Positions 36,804 through 45,270 are shown, counted from the stretch's first letter. The stretch: 64,000 nucleotides of DNA from Buttiauxella izardii (GCF_003601925.1 NZ_QZWH01000016.1:1-64000), one strand, 5' to 3'. Notes: generated by a model not told the origin, from the sequence alone. Translations and numbers: made by a program.

Positions 36804-38183
36804 TTACCTGGTGATTTTCCCTGCCAGCATACCCTGTATTTCAAGCCGATGGGCGGCTCTCAGGCAGATATCTTCTCGCCATGGCGGCGCAATGAGCTGC
36901 ACGCCAATTGGGTTGCCGCTTGCCGTCATTAACGGCACTGTTACGACCGGGAGGCCGAGGAACGAAATCGGCTGGGTTAGCATTCCCATGCTAGCTTTTA
37001 CCGGAAGATCGGTTCCGTTGATTCGCATGGTTTGCTGGCCGATAAGTGTGGCGCTGCATGGCGTTGCCGGGGCGATTAACAGATCAAATTTGTCGAATAG
37101 CGGCAGCGTTTTATCACGGAACCATGCGCGGAAACGTTGTGCCTGCGTGTACCAGGCGGATGGCGACATCGCCCCAGCCAGCAGGCGCTCGCGAGAGTTA
37201 ATTTCAAAACGTTCCGCCTCTTCGCGCAACGCGGGCAAATAATGGTTTCCCCCTTCAGCCGCAGAGAGTAAAAAAGCCGCCGAGCGCGCTAATTCGGCTT
37301 CGGGCAACGTGATGCAATCCAGTGCTTCGAGCGACTGAGCCACGCGAGCGACGGCATTTTTGGCATCAATATCACACCAGGTTTCAAAAAAACCACCCAA
37401 CACCACGCACCGTAAATGCGATGAGTGTCCCAGTTTATCGGCGACGGGTTCAGTTTCCCGAGTCGACTGAAAATGATCATCCGCATCCCTTCCCTGAAGC
37501 GCGTCATAAACCAGAGCCAGATCATCTACGCTACGAGCCAGCGGGCCGATATGATCGAGGCTTGCAACAAAAGGCTGGCTGCCTCTGCGCGACAATCTGC
37601 CGAAAGTCGGTTTCAGCCCCAGAATGCCGCATAACGAAGCGGGGACACGAATCGATCCGTTGGTATCAGTGCCGAGGGTAAAATTTACCATTCCAGCCGC
37701 GACGGCTGCCGCAGAGCCGCCGGATGAACCGCCCGCAATTCGTGTTAAATCATGCGGGTTGCGGGTCGCGCCATAATGGCTATTTTCGGTGGTAAAGCCG
37801 TAGGCGTAGGCATCCATATTCAGCGCGCCTGAAAGCATCGCTCCGGCAGCGTTTAATTTTTTAATCGCGAAAGCATCAATGGCGGCGGGCGGTTTTGTAC
37901 TAAACAATTCGGCACCGGCAAGTGTTGTTACGCCTTCAATATCAAAGAGATTTTTTACCGCATAAGGCACGCCAGCCAACGGAGGCAGCGTTTCCCCGCG
38001 CGCGCGCAGTTGGTCAATGGCGGCGGCTTCTTGCAGTAAACGCGAGGCGGTAATTTCCGTAAACGCATTAATATCAGGATTAACTTGCTCGATTTTCGCA
38101 AGCGTGACCTGAGCCAAATCCTGTGCGGAAAACTCGCCGATAGCTAATCCTTGCTGAATATCGCGAATGGAAAGTGCGTTCAT
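36804..38183 (-). CDS. hpxY: AtzE-family amidohydrolase HpxY
   Basis: A 459-residue amidase-signature enzyme. The Ser-cisSer-Lys triad is visible: Lys in YAVKNLFD (about 82), the GGSSGGS loop (about 155) and the nucleophile Ser in [10 protein letters not shown] (about 180). It is thought to hydrolyse an oxalurate-derived ureido acid; the homologue AtzE acts on 1-carboxybiuret. Its start overlaps the hpxX stop by 4 bp (ATGA), fitting an obligate small-partner complex like AtzE-AtzG. Confidence 0.9.
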   Translation of the reverse strand: MNALSIRDIQQGLAIGEFSAQDLAQVTLAKIEQVNPDINAFTEITASRLLQEAAAIDQLRARGETLPPLAGVPYAVKNLFDIEGVTTLAGAELFSTKPPAAIDAFAIKKLNAAGAMLSGALNMDAYAYGFTTENSHYGATRNPHDLTRIAGGSSGGSAAAVAAGMVNFTLGTDTNGSIRVPASLCGILGLKPTFGRLSRRGSQPFVASLDHIGPLARSVDDLALVYDALQGRDADDHFQSTRETEPVADKLGHSSHLRCVVLGGFFETWCDIDAKNAVARVAQSLEALDCITLPEAELARSAAFLLSAAEGGNHYLPALREEAERFEINSRERLLAGAMSPSAWYTQAQRFRAWFRDKTLPLFDKFDLLIAPATPCSATLIGQQTMRINGTDLPVKASMGMLTQPISFLGLPVVTVPLMTASGNPIGVQLIAPPWREDICLRAAHRLEIQGMLAGKITR

Positions 38184-38368
38184 AACTTATAAATCCCCGC
38201 GACTTCCTGGCGTTCAGGCAATGGGAAATCGATTAACGGTTCTGCCATTTTCTCCATGCGTGTCAATTGCACTTCAAGTTCCTGGCGGCGTGGCTCATCA
38301 ACGGGAACGTCAAGCAGTTGCTCCATGACTTTGATATACGCGGGCCAGTCGATAGAATTTAATAGCAT
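38180..38368 (-). CDS. hpxX: Small partner protein HpxX (AtzG-like, DUF4089)
   Basis: A 62-residue protein. The start is ATG 38368 with AAGGAG 6 nt upstream; the frame is open for longer but those codons belong to hpxW. The helical segment around YIKVMEQLLDVPVDEPRR and the end PLPERQEVAGIY match the small GatC-like AtzG family, which stabilises the AtzE-type amidase. It overlaps hpxY by 4 bp. Confidence 0.87.
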   Translation of the reverse strand: MLLNSIDWPAYIKVMEQLLDVPVDEPRRQELEVQLTRMEKMAEPLIDFPLPERQEVAGIYKL

Positions 38369-38378
38369 TTTGTTCTCC

Positions 38379-39965
38379 TTAGAATCCTGCGGCGCTGCCG
38401 TTGCTGCGTGGGTCGTATGCGCCTTCGAGCATGCCATTGGTGTGGCGCACGATGGCACCCGCATGGCCGACGGCTTCGCTAAAATCGGGCAATGCCTCAA
38501 CGTCATGCCCCAATTCTTGTAACGCTTTGAAAGTTTCAGGGCTGAAGCGGCCTTCTAATTTCAGGCTGTCGGAAGCTTGCCCCCAGGTTCTGCCGAGCAG
38601 CCAACGTGGAGCGGTGACCGCTTCCTGAAGTGCCATGCCCTGAATGACGTGGCGGGTAAAAATGGCGGCCTGAGTTTGTGGCTGTCCGTCACCGCCCATC
38701 GAGCCATAAACCATGGTGCGCCCATCAGCCAGGCGTGCGGCGGCTGGGTTCAGCGTGTGGAATGGCTGTTTCCCGGGAGCCAGGCTGAGCAAACTTTCCG
38801 GGTTGAGGCTGAACGCCGCGCCCCGGTTTTGCCACAACACGCCGCTTTTAGGCAGCACCACGCCGCTGCCAAATTCGTGATAAATACTTTGAATAAACGA
38901 AACCGCCAGGCCGCTGCTATCAATCACACCCATCCAGACCGTGTCGCCGGGGCCTTTGCCGGTTCCCCAGTCTGCGGCTTTGTGGTCATCAATTTCTGCG
39001 GCGAGTGCGGCGAGCGGTTCAGGTTCCAGCAAACTCTGGATTGAAGTGGTGATATGGCGCGGATCGGTGATGTATTTGTCACGCAGCGCAAAAGCTTTTT
39101 TGGTCGCTTCGACGATGCGATGAACCGTTTGTGTTTCATTGGCTTGCGCCATATCCAGATTCTCGGTGATCCCTAGGATCGCCAGCGAAACCAGGCCTTG
39201 CGTCGGCGGCGTCATATTATAAACATCGCCCAAATGGTGGCCCAGATGCAGAGGGATACGCCGTTTGGCGCGTTGCGCGGCGAGATCCTGCAACGTAATC
39301 GGCATACCTGATTCAGCAAGCTCTTCGGTGATCAGCGCCGCCAACGGGCCGCGATAAAAACTCTCAAGCCCTTCAACGGTCAGGCGGGTTAAGGTTTCGG
39401 CCAGCCGTGGCTGAGTGAAACGGCTGCCCGCGCGTGGGATTTCGCCTCGGTCTAAAAAAGTTTCGGCAAATCCGGAGATGTTAACCAGCTCGTCGTATTT
39501 GCTGTGCGTCGCCAGCGCCTGAGATTGGGTGACTGGAATGCCGTCAGCCGCGTAGCGTATGGCATCGGCCAGCAAACGTGACAGCGGCAATTGCCCGCCG
39601 CCCAGTTGTGTCGCTATCTTTAAAGCTTCGTCCCAACCGCTCACGGTTCCCGGCACAGTAAGCGCTGCTTTAGGGCCACGATGCGGGATTGACGTTTCGC
39701 CTGCGTAAAATTCCAAAGATGCGAGAGAACCCGCAGCACCGCTGGCATCAATGGCAATCGGTTCGCCTTCCGGCGGCACAATCAGCCAGAAACCATCACC
39801 GCCAATACCATTCATGTGGGGATAAACCACGGCAATCGTTGCCGCCGCTGCCACCATCGCTTCGATAGCATCGCCACCGTGGCGCAGCACGGATAATGCG
39901 GTTTCACTGGCTAAATGGTGCGGTGTCACCGCCATACCGGACGGGGCCATATTGCTTTGCATCAT
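38379..39965 (-). CDS. hpxW: Oxamate amidohydrolase HpxW (gamma-glutamyltransferase-like)
   Basis: A 528-residue Ntn-hydrolase that splits itself into two chains; the Klebsiella enzyme converts oxamate to oxalate and ammonia. The predicted autocleavage nucleophile is the Thr in GPGDTVWMGVID (about residue 340), and a conserved GSMGGDGQPQTQ oxyanion segment lies near 435. No signal peptide is visible, so unlike classic gamma-glutamyltransferase it should be cytosolic. First gene of hpxWXYZ; the ribosome-binding site is weak (GAGA). Confidence 0.9.
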   Translation of the reverse strand: MMQSNMAPSGMAVTPHHLASETALSVLRHGGDAIEAMVAAAATIAVVYPHMNGIGGDGFWLIVPPEGEPIAIDASGAAGSLASLEFYAGETSIPHRGPKAALTVPGTVSGWDEALKIATQLGGGQLPLSRLLADAIRYAADGIPVTQSQALATHSKYDELVNISGFAETFLDRGEIPRAGSRFTQPRLAETLTRLTVEGLESFYRGPLAALITEELAESGMPITLQDLAAQRAKRRIPLHLGHHLGDVYNMTPPTQGLVSLAILGITENLDMAQANETQTVHRIVEATKKAFALRDKYITDPRHITTSIQSLLEPEPLAALAAEIDDHKAADWGTGKGPGDTVWMGVIDSSGLAVSFIQSIYHEFGSGVVLPKSGVLWQNRGAAFSLNPESLLSLAPGKQPFHTLNPAAARLADGRTMVYGSMGGDGQPQTQAAIFTRHVIQGMALQEAVTAPRWLLGRTWGQASDSLKLEGRFSPETFKALQELGHDVEALPDFSEAVGHAGAIVRHTNGMLEGAYDPRSNGSAAGF

Positions 39966-40003
39966 CGTTTTATCTCTCAGAATGGAAGCTTAAGTGTATC
40001 TCT

Positions 40004-40019
40004 AGCAAGAGATGTTCCA
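40004..40019 (-). promoter_or_regulatory. Sigma-54-type promoter for hpxWXYZ
   Basis: Minus strand: TGGAACATCTCTTGCT, close to TGGCAC-N5-TTGCW with the GG/GC pairs 10 bases apart. It lies about 40 bp upstream of the hpxW ATG, so initiation near 39992 is expected. Confidence 0.68.
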
Positions 40020-40033
40020 GGTTGACTCGGTTA

Positions 40034-40061
40034 GTTTCACTGTGCCAGGCTCGAGTGAAAC
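40034..40061. promoter_or_regulatory. Inverted repeat between hpxW and hpxU, candidate HpxU operator
   Basis: Perfect 8-bp arms GTTTCACT / AGTGAAAC separated by 12 bases lie 20 bp before the hpxU ATG and just upstream of the hpxW promoter. A half-site GTTTCAC recurs at 41151-41157 before hpxJ. An RpiR-type repressor site is the simplest reading (inference). Confidence 0.55.
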
Positions 40062-40080
40062 AAAAGTTACAGAGGTCATG

Positions 40081-40920
40081 ATGAAACAATTAGATGAACG
40101 CTTAAGGGCGACATACGAACAGCTTTCCCCGCAGGAACAGCGAGTTGCTGCGTTTATTGTCGATCATTTTGATGACCTGATTAGCTACAACAGCGCCGAA
40201 CTGGCCCGTCTTTCTGGCGTTTCAAAAGCCACGGTGAGCCGCCTGTTTAAGCGCCTTGGCTACGACCGTTATAAAGATATGCGTGAAGAACTGCGCAATC
40301 TGCGTCAGAGCGGAATGCCGCTCACAGAAAACCGTGATGCGGTGCAAGGTAACACGCTGTTGGCGCGGCATTATAAACAGGAAATGGCGAATCTGACGCA
40401 GTGGGTCAGCCTGCTCGAAACGCAGCAATTTTCCGAGGTTGTGACGGCGCTGACGACGGCAAAACGTATTTTTATTATCGGCTTAAGAAACTCGTGGCCG
40501 GTCGCAATGCACCTGCGCCAACAGTTATTGCAGGTACGTAGCGACGTTTATCTATTGCCGCAGCCGGGCCAGACGCTGGCCGAAGAAGTGGTGGATATCA
40601 GCGAACAAGATTGTGTTATCGCTATCGCGTTCCGCAGGCGTCCGCGCATTATCAAGCCGCTGCTGGCGAATCTGCATCAGCGGCAGGTGCCGCTTTTGGT
40701 AATGAGTGAAGCGCAGGGTTCGGGCTTGACGCCTTATTGCCGCTGGCATTTTGCCGCCCCGCTGGACAGCGTTTCAGCCTTCGACAGTTACAGCAGCGCG
40801 ATGAGCCTCGTCAATTTGTTATCCAACGCCGTTCTCCACGAAGCGTTAACCACAGGCCGCCAGCGTATTCATCATATTGCTGAGTTGTATTCTGAACTGG
40901 ATGAGCTCGAGCAACGCTAG
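40081..40920 (+). CDS. hpxU: RpiR-family transcriptional repressor HpxU
   Basis: A 279-residue regulator: N-terminal helix-turn-helix (about 1-77, SAELARLSGVSKATVSRLFKRLGY) and C-terminal SIS sugar-isomerase-like ligand domain (about 120-260). In Klebsiella, HpxU represses the allantoate genes. ATG 40081 is chosen because AGAGG lies 5 nt upstream; the ATG one codon earlier is too close. It is divergent from hpxWXYZ and precedes the hpxJ operon. Confidence 0.9.
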   Translation: MKQLDERLRATYEQLSPQEQRVAAFIVDHFDDLISYNSAELARLSGVSKATVSRLFKRLGYDRYKDMREELRNLRQSGMPLTENRDAVQGNTLLARHYKQEMANLTQWVSLLETQQFSEVVTALTTAKRIFIIGLRNSWPVAMHLRQQLLQVRSDVYLLPQPGQTLAEEVVDISEQDCVIAIAFRRRPRIIKPLLANLHQRQVPLLVMSEAQGSGLTPYCRWHFAAPLDSVSAFDSYSSAMSLVNLLSNAVLHEALTTGRQRIHHIAELYSELDELEQR

Positions 40921-40937
40921 CGCACTTTAGTGGTGCA
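40921..40937 (+). promoter_or_regulatory. NtrC-type enhancer upstream of the hpxJ operon
   Basis: CGCACTTTAGTGGTGCA fits the NtrC pattern GCAC-N7-GTGC and closely resembles the glnA enhancer. It begins right after the hpxU stop and lies about 174 bp upstream of a consensus sigma-54 promoter, a normal activation distance. It overlaps a second palindrome, GTGCAATTGCAC (40933-40944). Confidence 0.75.
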
Positions 40938-40995
40938 ATTGCACACATCATGGGAGCCATTCTGGTTCAAAATTACAGGGGTGGCCAATCTCTTC

Positions 40996-41071
40996 GTAGG
41001 TCGGATAAGCGCAGCGTCATCCGACACGATTGCCGTAAATGGTGGATGACGCTAACGCTTATCCACCCTAC
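40996..41071. repeat. REP-type palindromic element pair
   Basis: Two facing REP-like units (GTCGGATAAGCG...CATCCGAC and GGTGGATGACGC...TTATCCACC) form an extended inverted repeat with outer arms GTAGG / CCTAC. Such elements normally sit in extragenic space; this one lies between the NtrC enhancer and the sigma-54 promoter. Confidence 0.78.
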
Positions 41072-41110
41072 AAAATCCGTTTTTCACCCTTTGTCATTAT
41101 CGAAATTTGG

Positions 41111-41126
41111 TGGCACATTAGTTGCA
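41111..41126 (+). promoter_or_regulatory. Sigma-54 promoter of the hpxJ operon
   Basis: TGGCAC-ATTAG-TTGCA matches the sigma-54 consensus at every specified base. Transcription should begin near 41138, 40 bp before the hpxJ ATG. This is strong evidence of nitrogen control. Confidence 0.87.
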
Positions 41127-41177
41127 GAATATTTTTATTAAGAATCTTTTGTTTCACGCAAAATAAAAGGAAATGCC

Positions 41178-42419
41178 ATGTTCGATATTCAGCACTTCTC
41201 ACAAATCAATCCGCCACATCGGTTGTTGATGGGGCCGGGGCCAATTAATGCCGATCCCCGCGTATTACGGGCGATGGCGAGCCAGTTGATTGGGCAATAT
41301 GACCCGGTCATGACCGGTTATATGAACGAAGTGATGGTGCTGTATCGCGAACTTTTCCGTACTCAAAACCGTTGGACAATGCTGGTGGATGGCACTTCTC
41401 GCTCCGGCATCGAAGCGATTTTGCTTTCTGCGATTCGCCCCGGCGACAAAGTGCTGGTGCCGGTATTTGGCCGTTTCGGTCATCTGCTATGTGAAATTGC
41501 CCGCCGCTGCCGCGCAGAAGTTCACACTATTGAAGTGCCGTGGGGAGAAGTATTCACACCCGACCAAATCGAAGATGCTATCAAAACGGTAAAACCGCGT
41601 TTGCTGCTGACGGTTCAGGGCGATACATCCACCACCATGCTACAGCCCCTGGAAGAACTCGGTGAAATCTGCCGCCGCCACGGCGTGCTGTTTTACACCG
41701 ATGCCACGGCGTCATTTGGTGGCAACAAACTGGAAACCGACGCCTGGGGTTTAGATGCGGTTTCAGCCGGGTTGCAAAAATGCCTCGGAGGCCCGTCTGG
41801 CAGCTCGCCGATCACCCTCAGCGCACAAATGGAAGAAGTGATCCGCCGCCGTAAATGTGTGGAAGAGGGCATTCGTACTTCCGCGCATCAGGATGGCGAT
41901 GACGAAATGATCTACTCGAATTATTTCGATCTCGGCATGGTCATGGATTACTGGGGCCCGGAGCGCCTGAACCACCACACGGAAGCGACCAGCATGTTGT
42001 TTGCCGCCCGTGAATGCGCGCGCATTATTCTGGAAGAAGGGGTGGATGTGGGGATTGCTCGCCACGAACTGCACGGACGTGCGCTGGTGGCCGGGATTCA
42101 GGGCATGGGGCTGGAAACCTTCGGCAATCTGCAACATAAAATGAATAACGTGCTCGGCGTGGTGATCCCTTCAGCCGTTCACGGCGAAGAAGTGCGCAAA
42201 ATGCTGCTAGAAGATTTCCATATTGAAATCGGCACCTCGTTTGGCCCGCTGCAAGGCAAAATCTGGCGCATCGGCACCATGGGTTATAACGCGCGCAAAG
42301 ATTGTGTGCTGCAAACGCTGACGGCGCTGGAGGCGGTGCTGAATCGTCTTGGGTTCAAGTCGACGCAAGGGGCAGCAATGCAGTCGGCTTGGGATGTTTA
42401 TGCGCAGGAAAATCGCTGA
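41178..42419 (+). CDS. hpxJ: Ureidoglycine-glyoxylate-type aminotransferase HpxJ
   Basis: A 413-residue PLP-dependent class V aminotransferase of the PucG/alanine-glyoxylate type. The PLP lysine is in SAGLQKCLGGPSG (about 199), with the DATASFGG Asp (about 176) and the N-terminal LLMGPGPINADPRVL. It is expected to transaminate S-ureidoglycine with glyoxylate, giving oxalurate and glycine, so feeding HpxWXYZ. First gene of a three-gene operon; its TGA overlaps the next ATG (ATGA). Confidence 0.88.
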   Translation: MFDIQHFSQINPPHRLLMGPGPINADPRVLRAMASQLIGQYDPVMTGYMNEVMVLYRELFRTQNRWTMLVDGTSRSGIEAILLSAIRPGDKVLVPVFGRFGHLLCEIARRCRAEVHTIEVPWGEVFTPDQIEDAIKTVKPRLLLTVQGDTSTTMLQPLEELGEICRRHGVLFYTDATASFGGNKLETDAWGLDAVSAGLQKCLGGPSGSSPITLSAQMEEVIRRRKCVEEGIRTSAHQDGDDEMIYSNYFDLGMVMDYWGPERLNHHTEATSMLFAARECARIILEEGVDVGIARHELHGRALVAGIQGMGLETFGNLQHKMNNVLGVVIPSAVHGEEVRKMLLEDFHIEIGTSFGPLQGKIWRIGTMGYNARKDCVLQTLTALEAVLNRLGFKSTQGAAMQSAWDVYAQENR

Positions 42420-44170
42420 TGGTTAAACATGTCATGAATGCCGCGCAGGCCAGCGCCGCCGCTCGCCGGGTTATGCAGCGCGCGGATGAACTCGCGCAAA
42501 TTAGCGAAACACCGGGCCAGCTCACGCGCGTTTATCTCTCCCCTGAACATCTGCGGGCTAACCACATGCTTGGAGCATGGATGGAACAAATCGGCATGGC
42601 CACCTGGCAAGATGCGGTGGGCAATATTTGTGGGCGCTACGAAGGGGCAAGTGAAGGCGCTCAGGCGATTTTGCTGGGTTCGCACCTCGACACGGTACGC
42701 AATGCCGGGCGCTACGACGGCATGTTGGGCGTACTTACCGCGCTGGAAGTGGTCGCATTTCTCTATGAAAACAATCTTCAATTAGAGCAGGCGATTGAAA
42801 TTGTTGGCTTTGGAGATGAAGAGGGCACGCGTTTTGGCATCACATTATTAGGCAGCCGTGGTGTAACCGGAACCTGGCCGGATAACTGGCTGGCCTGCGA
42901 AGATGCGGCAGGAATCAGCGTCGGGCAAGCGCTGGTAAATGCCGGTTTTGATCCTTCGCGTATTCAGAGTGCCGCGCGCAGCCCGGAAGAATTCAGCGCT
43001 TATCTGGAAATGCATATTGAGCAAGGGCCGGTGCTTGAGCGTGAAAATCTGGCGCTTGGCGTGGTGACGGCGATTAACGGTGCTCGCCGTCTGAAATGCC
43101 GATTTGTTGGCGAAGCAGGCCATGCAGGCACGGTTCCGATGACTCTTCGTAAAGATGCGCTCGCCGCCGCTGCCGCGTGGATGACTGACATCGAAACAGC
43201 GACAGCGGCTTATGCGCCGGATATTGTCGCGACGGTCGGCACGCTGCAATGCTTACCGGGAGCGGCGAATGTGATTCCCGGCGAAGTGAATCTGACGCTG
43301 GATATTCGCAGCCCACGAGATTCTGACCTCGAATTGTTGCTCGCAAAATTGTTGAACCAGGCGCAGCAAATCGCCGCTCAACGAGGCGTAACCTTTAGCG
43401 CCGAAACTTACTATTCCATCCCTGCGACACCTTGCGATACTCGTTTACAACAAGCGTTAACATCATCTATTTCTGCGGTGCAGGGGCGCAGTTTATCTTT
43501 GCCAAGTGGCGCGGGGCACGATGCTATCGCCATCGCAGAACACTGGCCGGTGGGCATGATGTTTGTGCGCTGCGACCGCGGGATAAGCCACCATCCGGCG
43601 GAGTCTGTGATTGAAGCTGATGTGATGCAGGCAGTGCAGGCGTTTACACAAACGGTAATGGCGTTGGCGGCGAATCCTCTGGCTGAATTTAACGACGCCA
43701 CTAACAGCGATGCGCTGAATCTGGTTGCGCCATGCGTCGCGATTGCGACCTGGGCTGAAAACCTGGTTGCCGCTCGCCCTTATTCGAGCGTCGATGTATT
43801 GCAGCATTATGCTTCGCAACTGACTTTGGATTGGGGGCGTGAGGAGCTAAATCAGGCGCTTAGCGCACATCCGCGCATCGGCGAAAAAGCGCAGGGCAGC
43901 AGTCAAGAGGCGGCACTTTCGAAAGGTGAACAATCCGCCGTTGATACCGAAAACAGTGCATTAACGCTCGCGCTGGCGCAAGGCAATGCGCAATACGAGG
44001 CGCAATTTGGGCGTGTTTTTTTGATTCGAGCTAAAGGTCGCTGCGGTGAAGAAATTCTCGGGGAGCTTAAGCGCCGCCTGAATAATTCGCCGGAAGAAGA
44101 AGAGCTTGAAGCGCTGGAGCAATTACGCCAAATCACGTTGTTACGCCTCGAAGGAGTGTTTGCCGCATGA
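42419..44170 (+). CDS. Fused allantoate amidohydrolase and OHCU decarboxylase
   Basis: A 583-residue fusion. Residues about 1-415 form an M20/AllC-type allantoate amidohydrolase with metal ligands His89, Asp100, Glu135, His199 and His391-region plus GHD at 366-368. Residues about 418-583 form a UraD/HpxQ-type 2-oxo-4-hydroxy-4-carboxy-5-ureidoimidazoline decarboxylase (SAHPRIGEK with His484, GEQ with Glu504, FGRVFLIRAKG, RRLNNSPEEE). The joint is in frame with no stop or repeat. The product would act at two separate points of one pathway: OHCU to S-allantoin and allantoate to ureidoglycine. The start overlaps the hpxJ stop. Confidence 0.88.
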   Translation: MVKHVMNAAQASAAARRVMQRADELAQISETPGQLTRVYLSPEHLRANHMLGAWMEQIGMATWQDAVGNICGRYEGASEGAQAILLGSHLDTVRNAGRYDGMLGVLTALEVVAFLYENNLQLEQAIEIVGFGDEEGTRFGITLLGSRGVTGTWPDNWLACEDAAGISVGQALVNAGFDPSRIQSAARSPEEFSAYLEMHIEQGPVLERENLALGVVTAINGARRLKCRFVGEAGHAGTVPMTLRKDALAAAAAWMTDIETATAAYAPDIVATVGTLQCLPGAANVIPGEVNLTLDIRSPRDSDLELLLAKLLNQAQQIAAQRGVTFSAETYYSIPATPCDTRLQQALTSSISAVQGRSLSLPSGAGHDAIAIAEHWPVGMMFVRCDRGISHHPAESVIEADVMQAVQAFTQTVMALAANPLAEFNDATNSDALNLVAPCVAIATWAENLVAARPYSSVDVLQHYASQLTLDWGREELNQALSAHPRIGEKAQGSSQEAALSKGEQSAVDTENSALTLALAQGNAQYEAQFGRVFLIRAKGRCGEEILGELKRRLNNSPEEEELEALEQLRQITLLRLEGVFAA

Positions 44171-44502
44171 GCCAGTTAAGTACTCATATTCTTGATACCG
44201 CGTTGGGAAAACCTGCGAAGGACGTGGTGATTCGCCTTGAACAGCAGATTGCAGAGCAATGGGAAGTGATTGCGCAAGGTGTGACGGATGCGGACGGGCG
44301 GCTAAAAGATTTCACCCCAGCGCATTTGGCGGCGGGGCGTTATCGCCTGACTGCCGAAATCGGGCATTATTTTGCCGCAACGCAGCGGGAAACGCTTTAT
44401 CCCAGCGCGCAAATTGATTTCATGATTACGCAAAACGGCGGGCATTATCACCTGCCGTTTCTGATTTCCCCGTGGTCGTGGTCGACTTACAGAGGTTCGT
44501 AG
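44167..44502 (+). CDS. hiuH: 5-Hydroxyisourate hydrolase
   Basis: A 111-residue transthyretin-like enzyme that hydrolyses 5-hydroxyisourate to OHCU. The N-terminal LSTHILDTALGKPA (catalytic His7), HYHLPFLISPWSW and the terminal YRGS signature are intact; no signal peptide is present, so the enzyme is cytosolic. The start overlaps the fusion-gene stop by 4 bp (ATGA). Its product is the substrate of the UraD domain encoded just before it. Known in Klebsiella as HpxT. Confidence 0.93.
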   Translation: MSQLSTHILDTALGKPAKDVVIRLEQQIAEQWEVIAQGVTDADGRLKDFTPAHLAAGRYRLTAEIGHYFAATQRETLYPSAQIDFMITQNGGHYHLPFLISPWSWSTYRGS

Positions 44503-45270
44503 TTAAAGGCTGAACGGATCGGCATCTTGCCAGGCGGGGAATTTCTCGCGGTATTCTTGCAATGCAATCAGCGATAAATCGGCATCGAGCCGCATCGCCT
44601 GATGGGCTTCGCCATTCGCCAGAATTTCACCCTGAGGATTAATAATTTTGCTATCGCCACGGTAATGATGCCCGTTACCGTCGGTGCCAACACGGTTGCA
44701 GCCCGCGACATACGCCTGGTTTTCAATGGCGCGAGCAATCAGTAAACTTTGCCAATGCAGAGAGCGCGGGGCAGGCCAGTTCGCCACATACAACGCCAGG
44801 TCATAATCGTTGCGGTTGCGTGAAAATACCGGGAAGCGCAGGTCGTAACACACTTGCGGCAGAATGCGCCAGCCGCGCCATTCCACGATAACTCGCTCAT
44901 TGCCCGCCTGATAATGATGATGTTCATCCGCCATGCGGAAGAGGTGGCGTTTATCGTAGAAGTGGACTTTGCCGTCGGGCTGAACCAGCAGAAAACGGTT
45001 TACTGGCCCACGTTCGGTTTGCAATGCCGCACTTCCGGCAATCATCGCCTGAGTTTGCTGGGCTTTAAACTGCATCCAGTCAATCACTTCTTCTTCAGCA
45101 AGCGACTGTGTGGCGGCTTCCATTGCAAAACCGGTAGTGAACATTTCCGGCAAGACAATCAGATCGCGGCCATGAATAGCGTCCAACTGTACATCGAAAT
45201 GGCGCAAGTTTGCCGCGCCGTCCATCCAGACCAGCGGTTGTTGCAGAACGGTGATTTTCAAACCAGACAC
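44503..45270 (-). CDS. yafV: Omega-amidase YafV (nitrilase family)
   Basis: A 255-residue carbon-nitrogen hydrolase. The Glu-Lys-Cys triad is seen in VLPEMFTTGFA (Glu about 40), DKRHLFRMADE (Lys about 107) and PQVCYDLRFPV (Cys about 141). The E. coli enzyme hydrolyses alpha-ketoglutaramate and ketosuccinamate-type omega-amides in methionine salvage and transamination cycles. GTG 45270 matches the E. coli start; an ATG at 45285 is the alternative. Its stop abuts that of hiuH, marking the end of the purine insertion. The ivy gene that follows in E. coli is absent. Confidence 0.93.
   Translation of the reverse strand: MSGLKITVLQQPLVWMDGAANLRHFDVQLDAIHGRDLIVLPEMFTTGFAMEAATQSLAEEEVIDWMQFKAQQTQAMIAGSAALQTERGPVNRFLLVQPDGKVHFYDKRHLFRMADEHHHYQAGNERVIVEWRGWRILPQVCYDLRFPVFSRNRNDYDLALYVANWPAPRSLHWQSLLIARAIENQAYVAGCNRVGTDGNGHHYRGDSKIINPQGEILANGEAHQAMRLDADLSLIALQEYREKFPAWQDADPFSL

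Noticed and set aside
38577-39044. 155-codon frame opposite hpxW
   Set aside because: Antisense shadow in GC-rich coding sequence.
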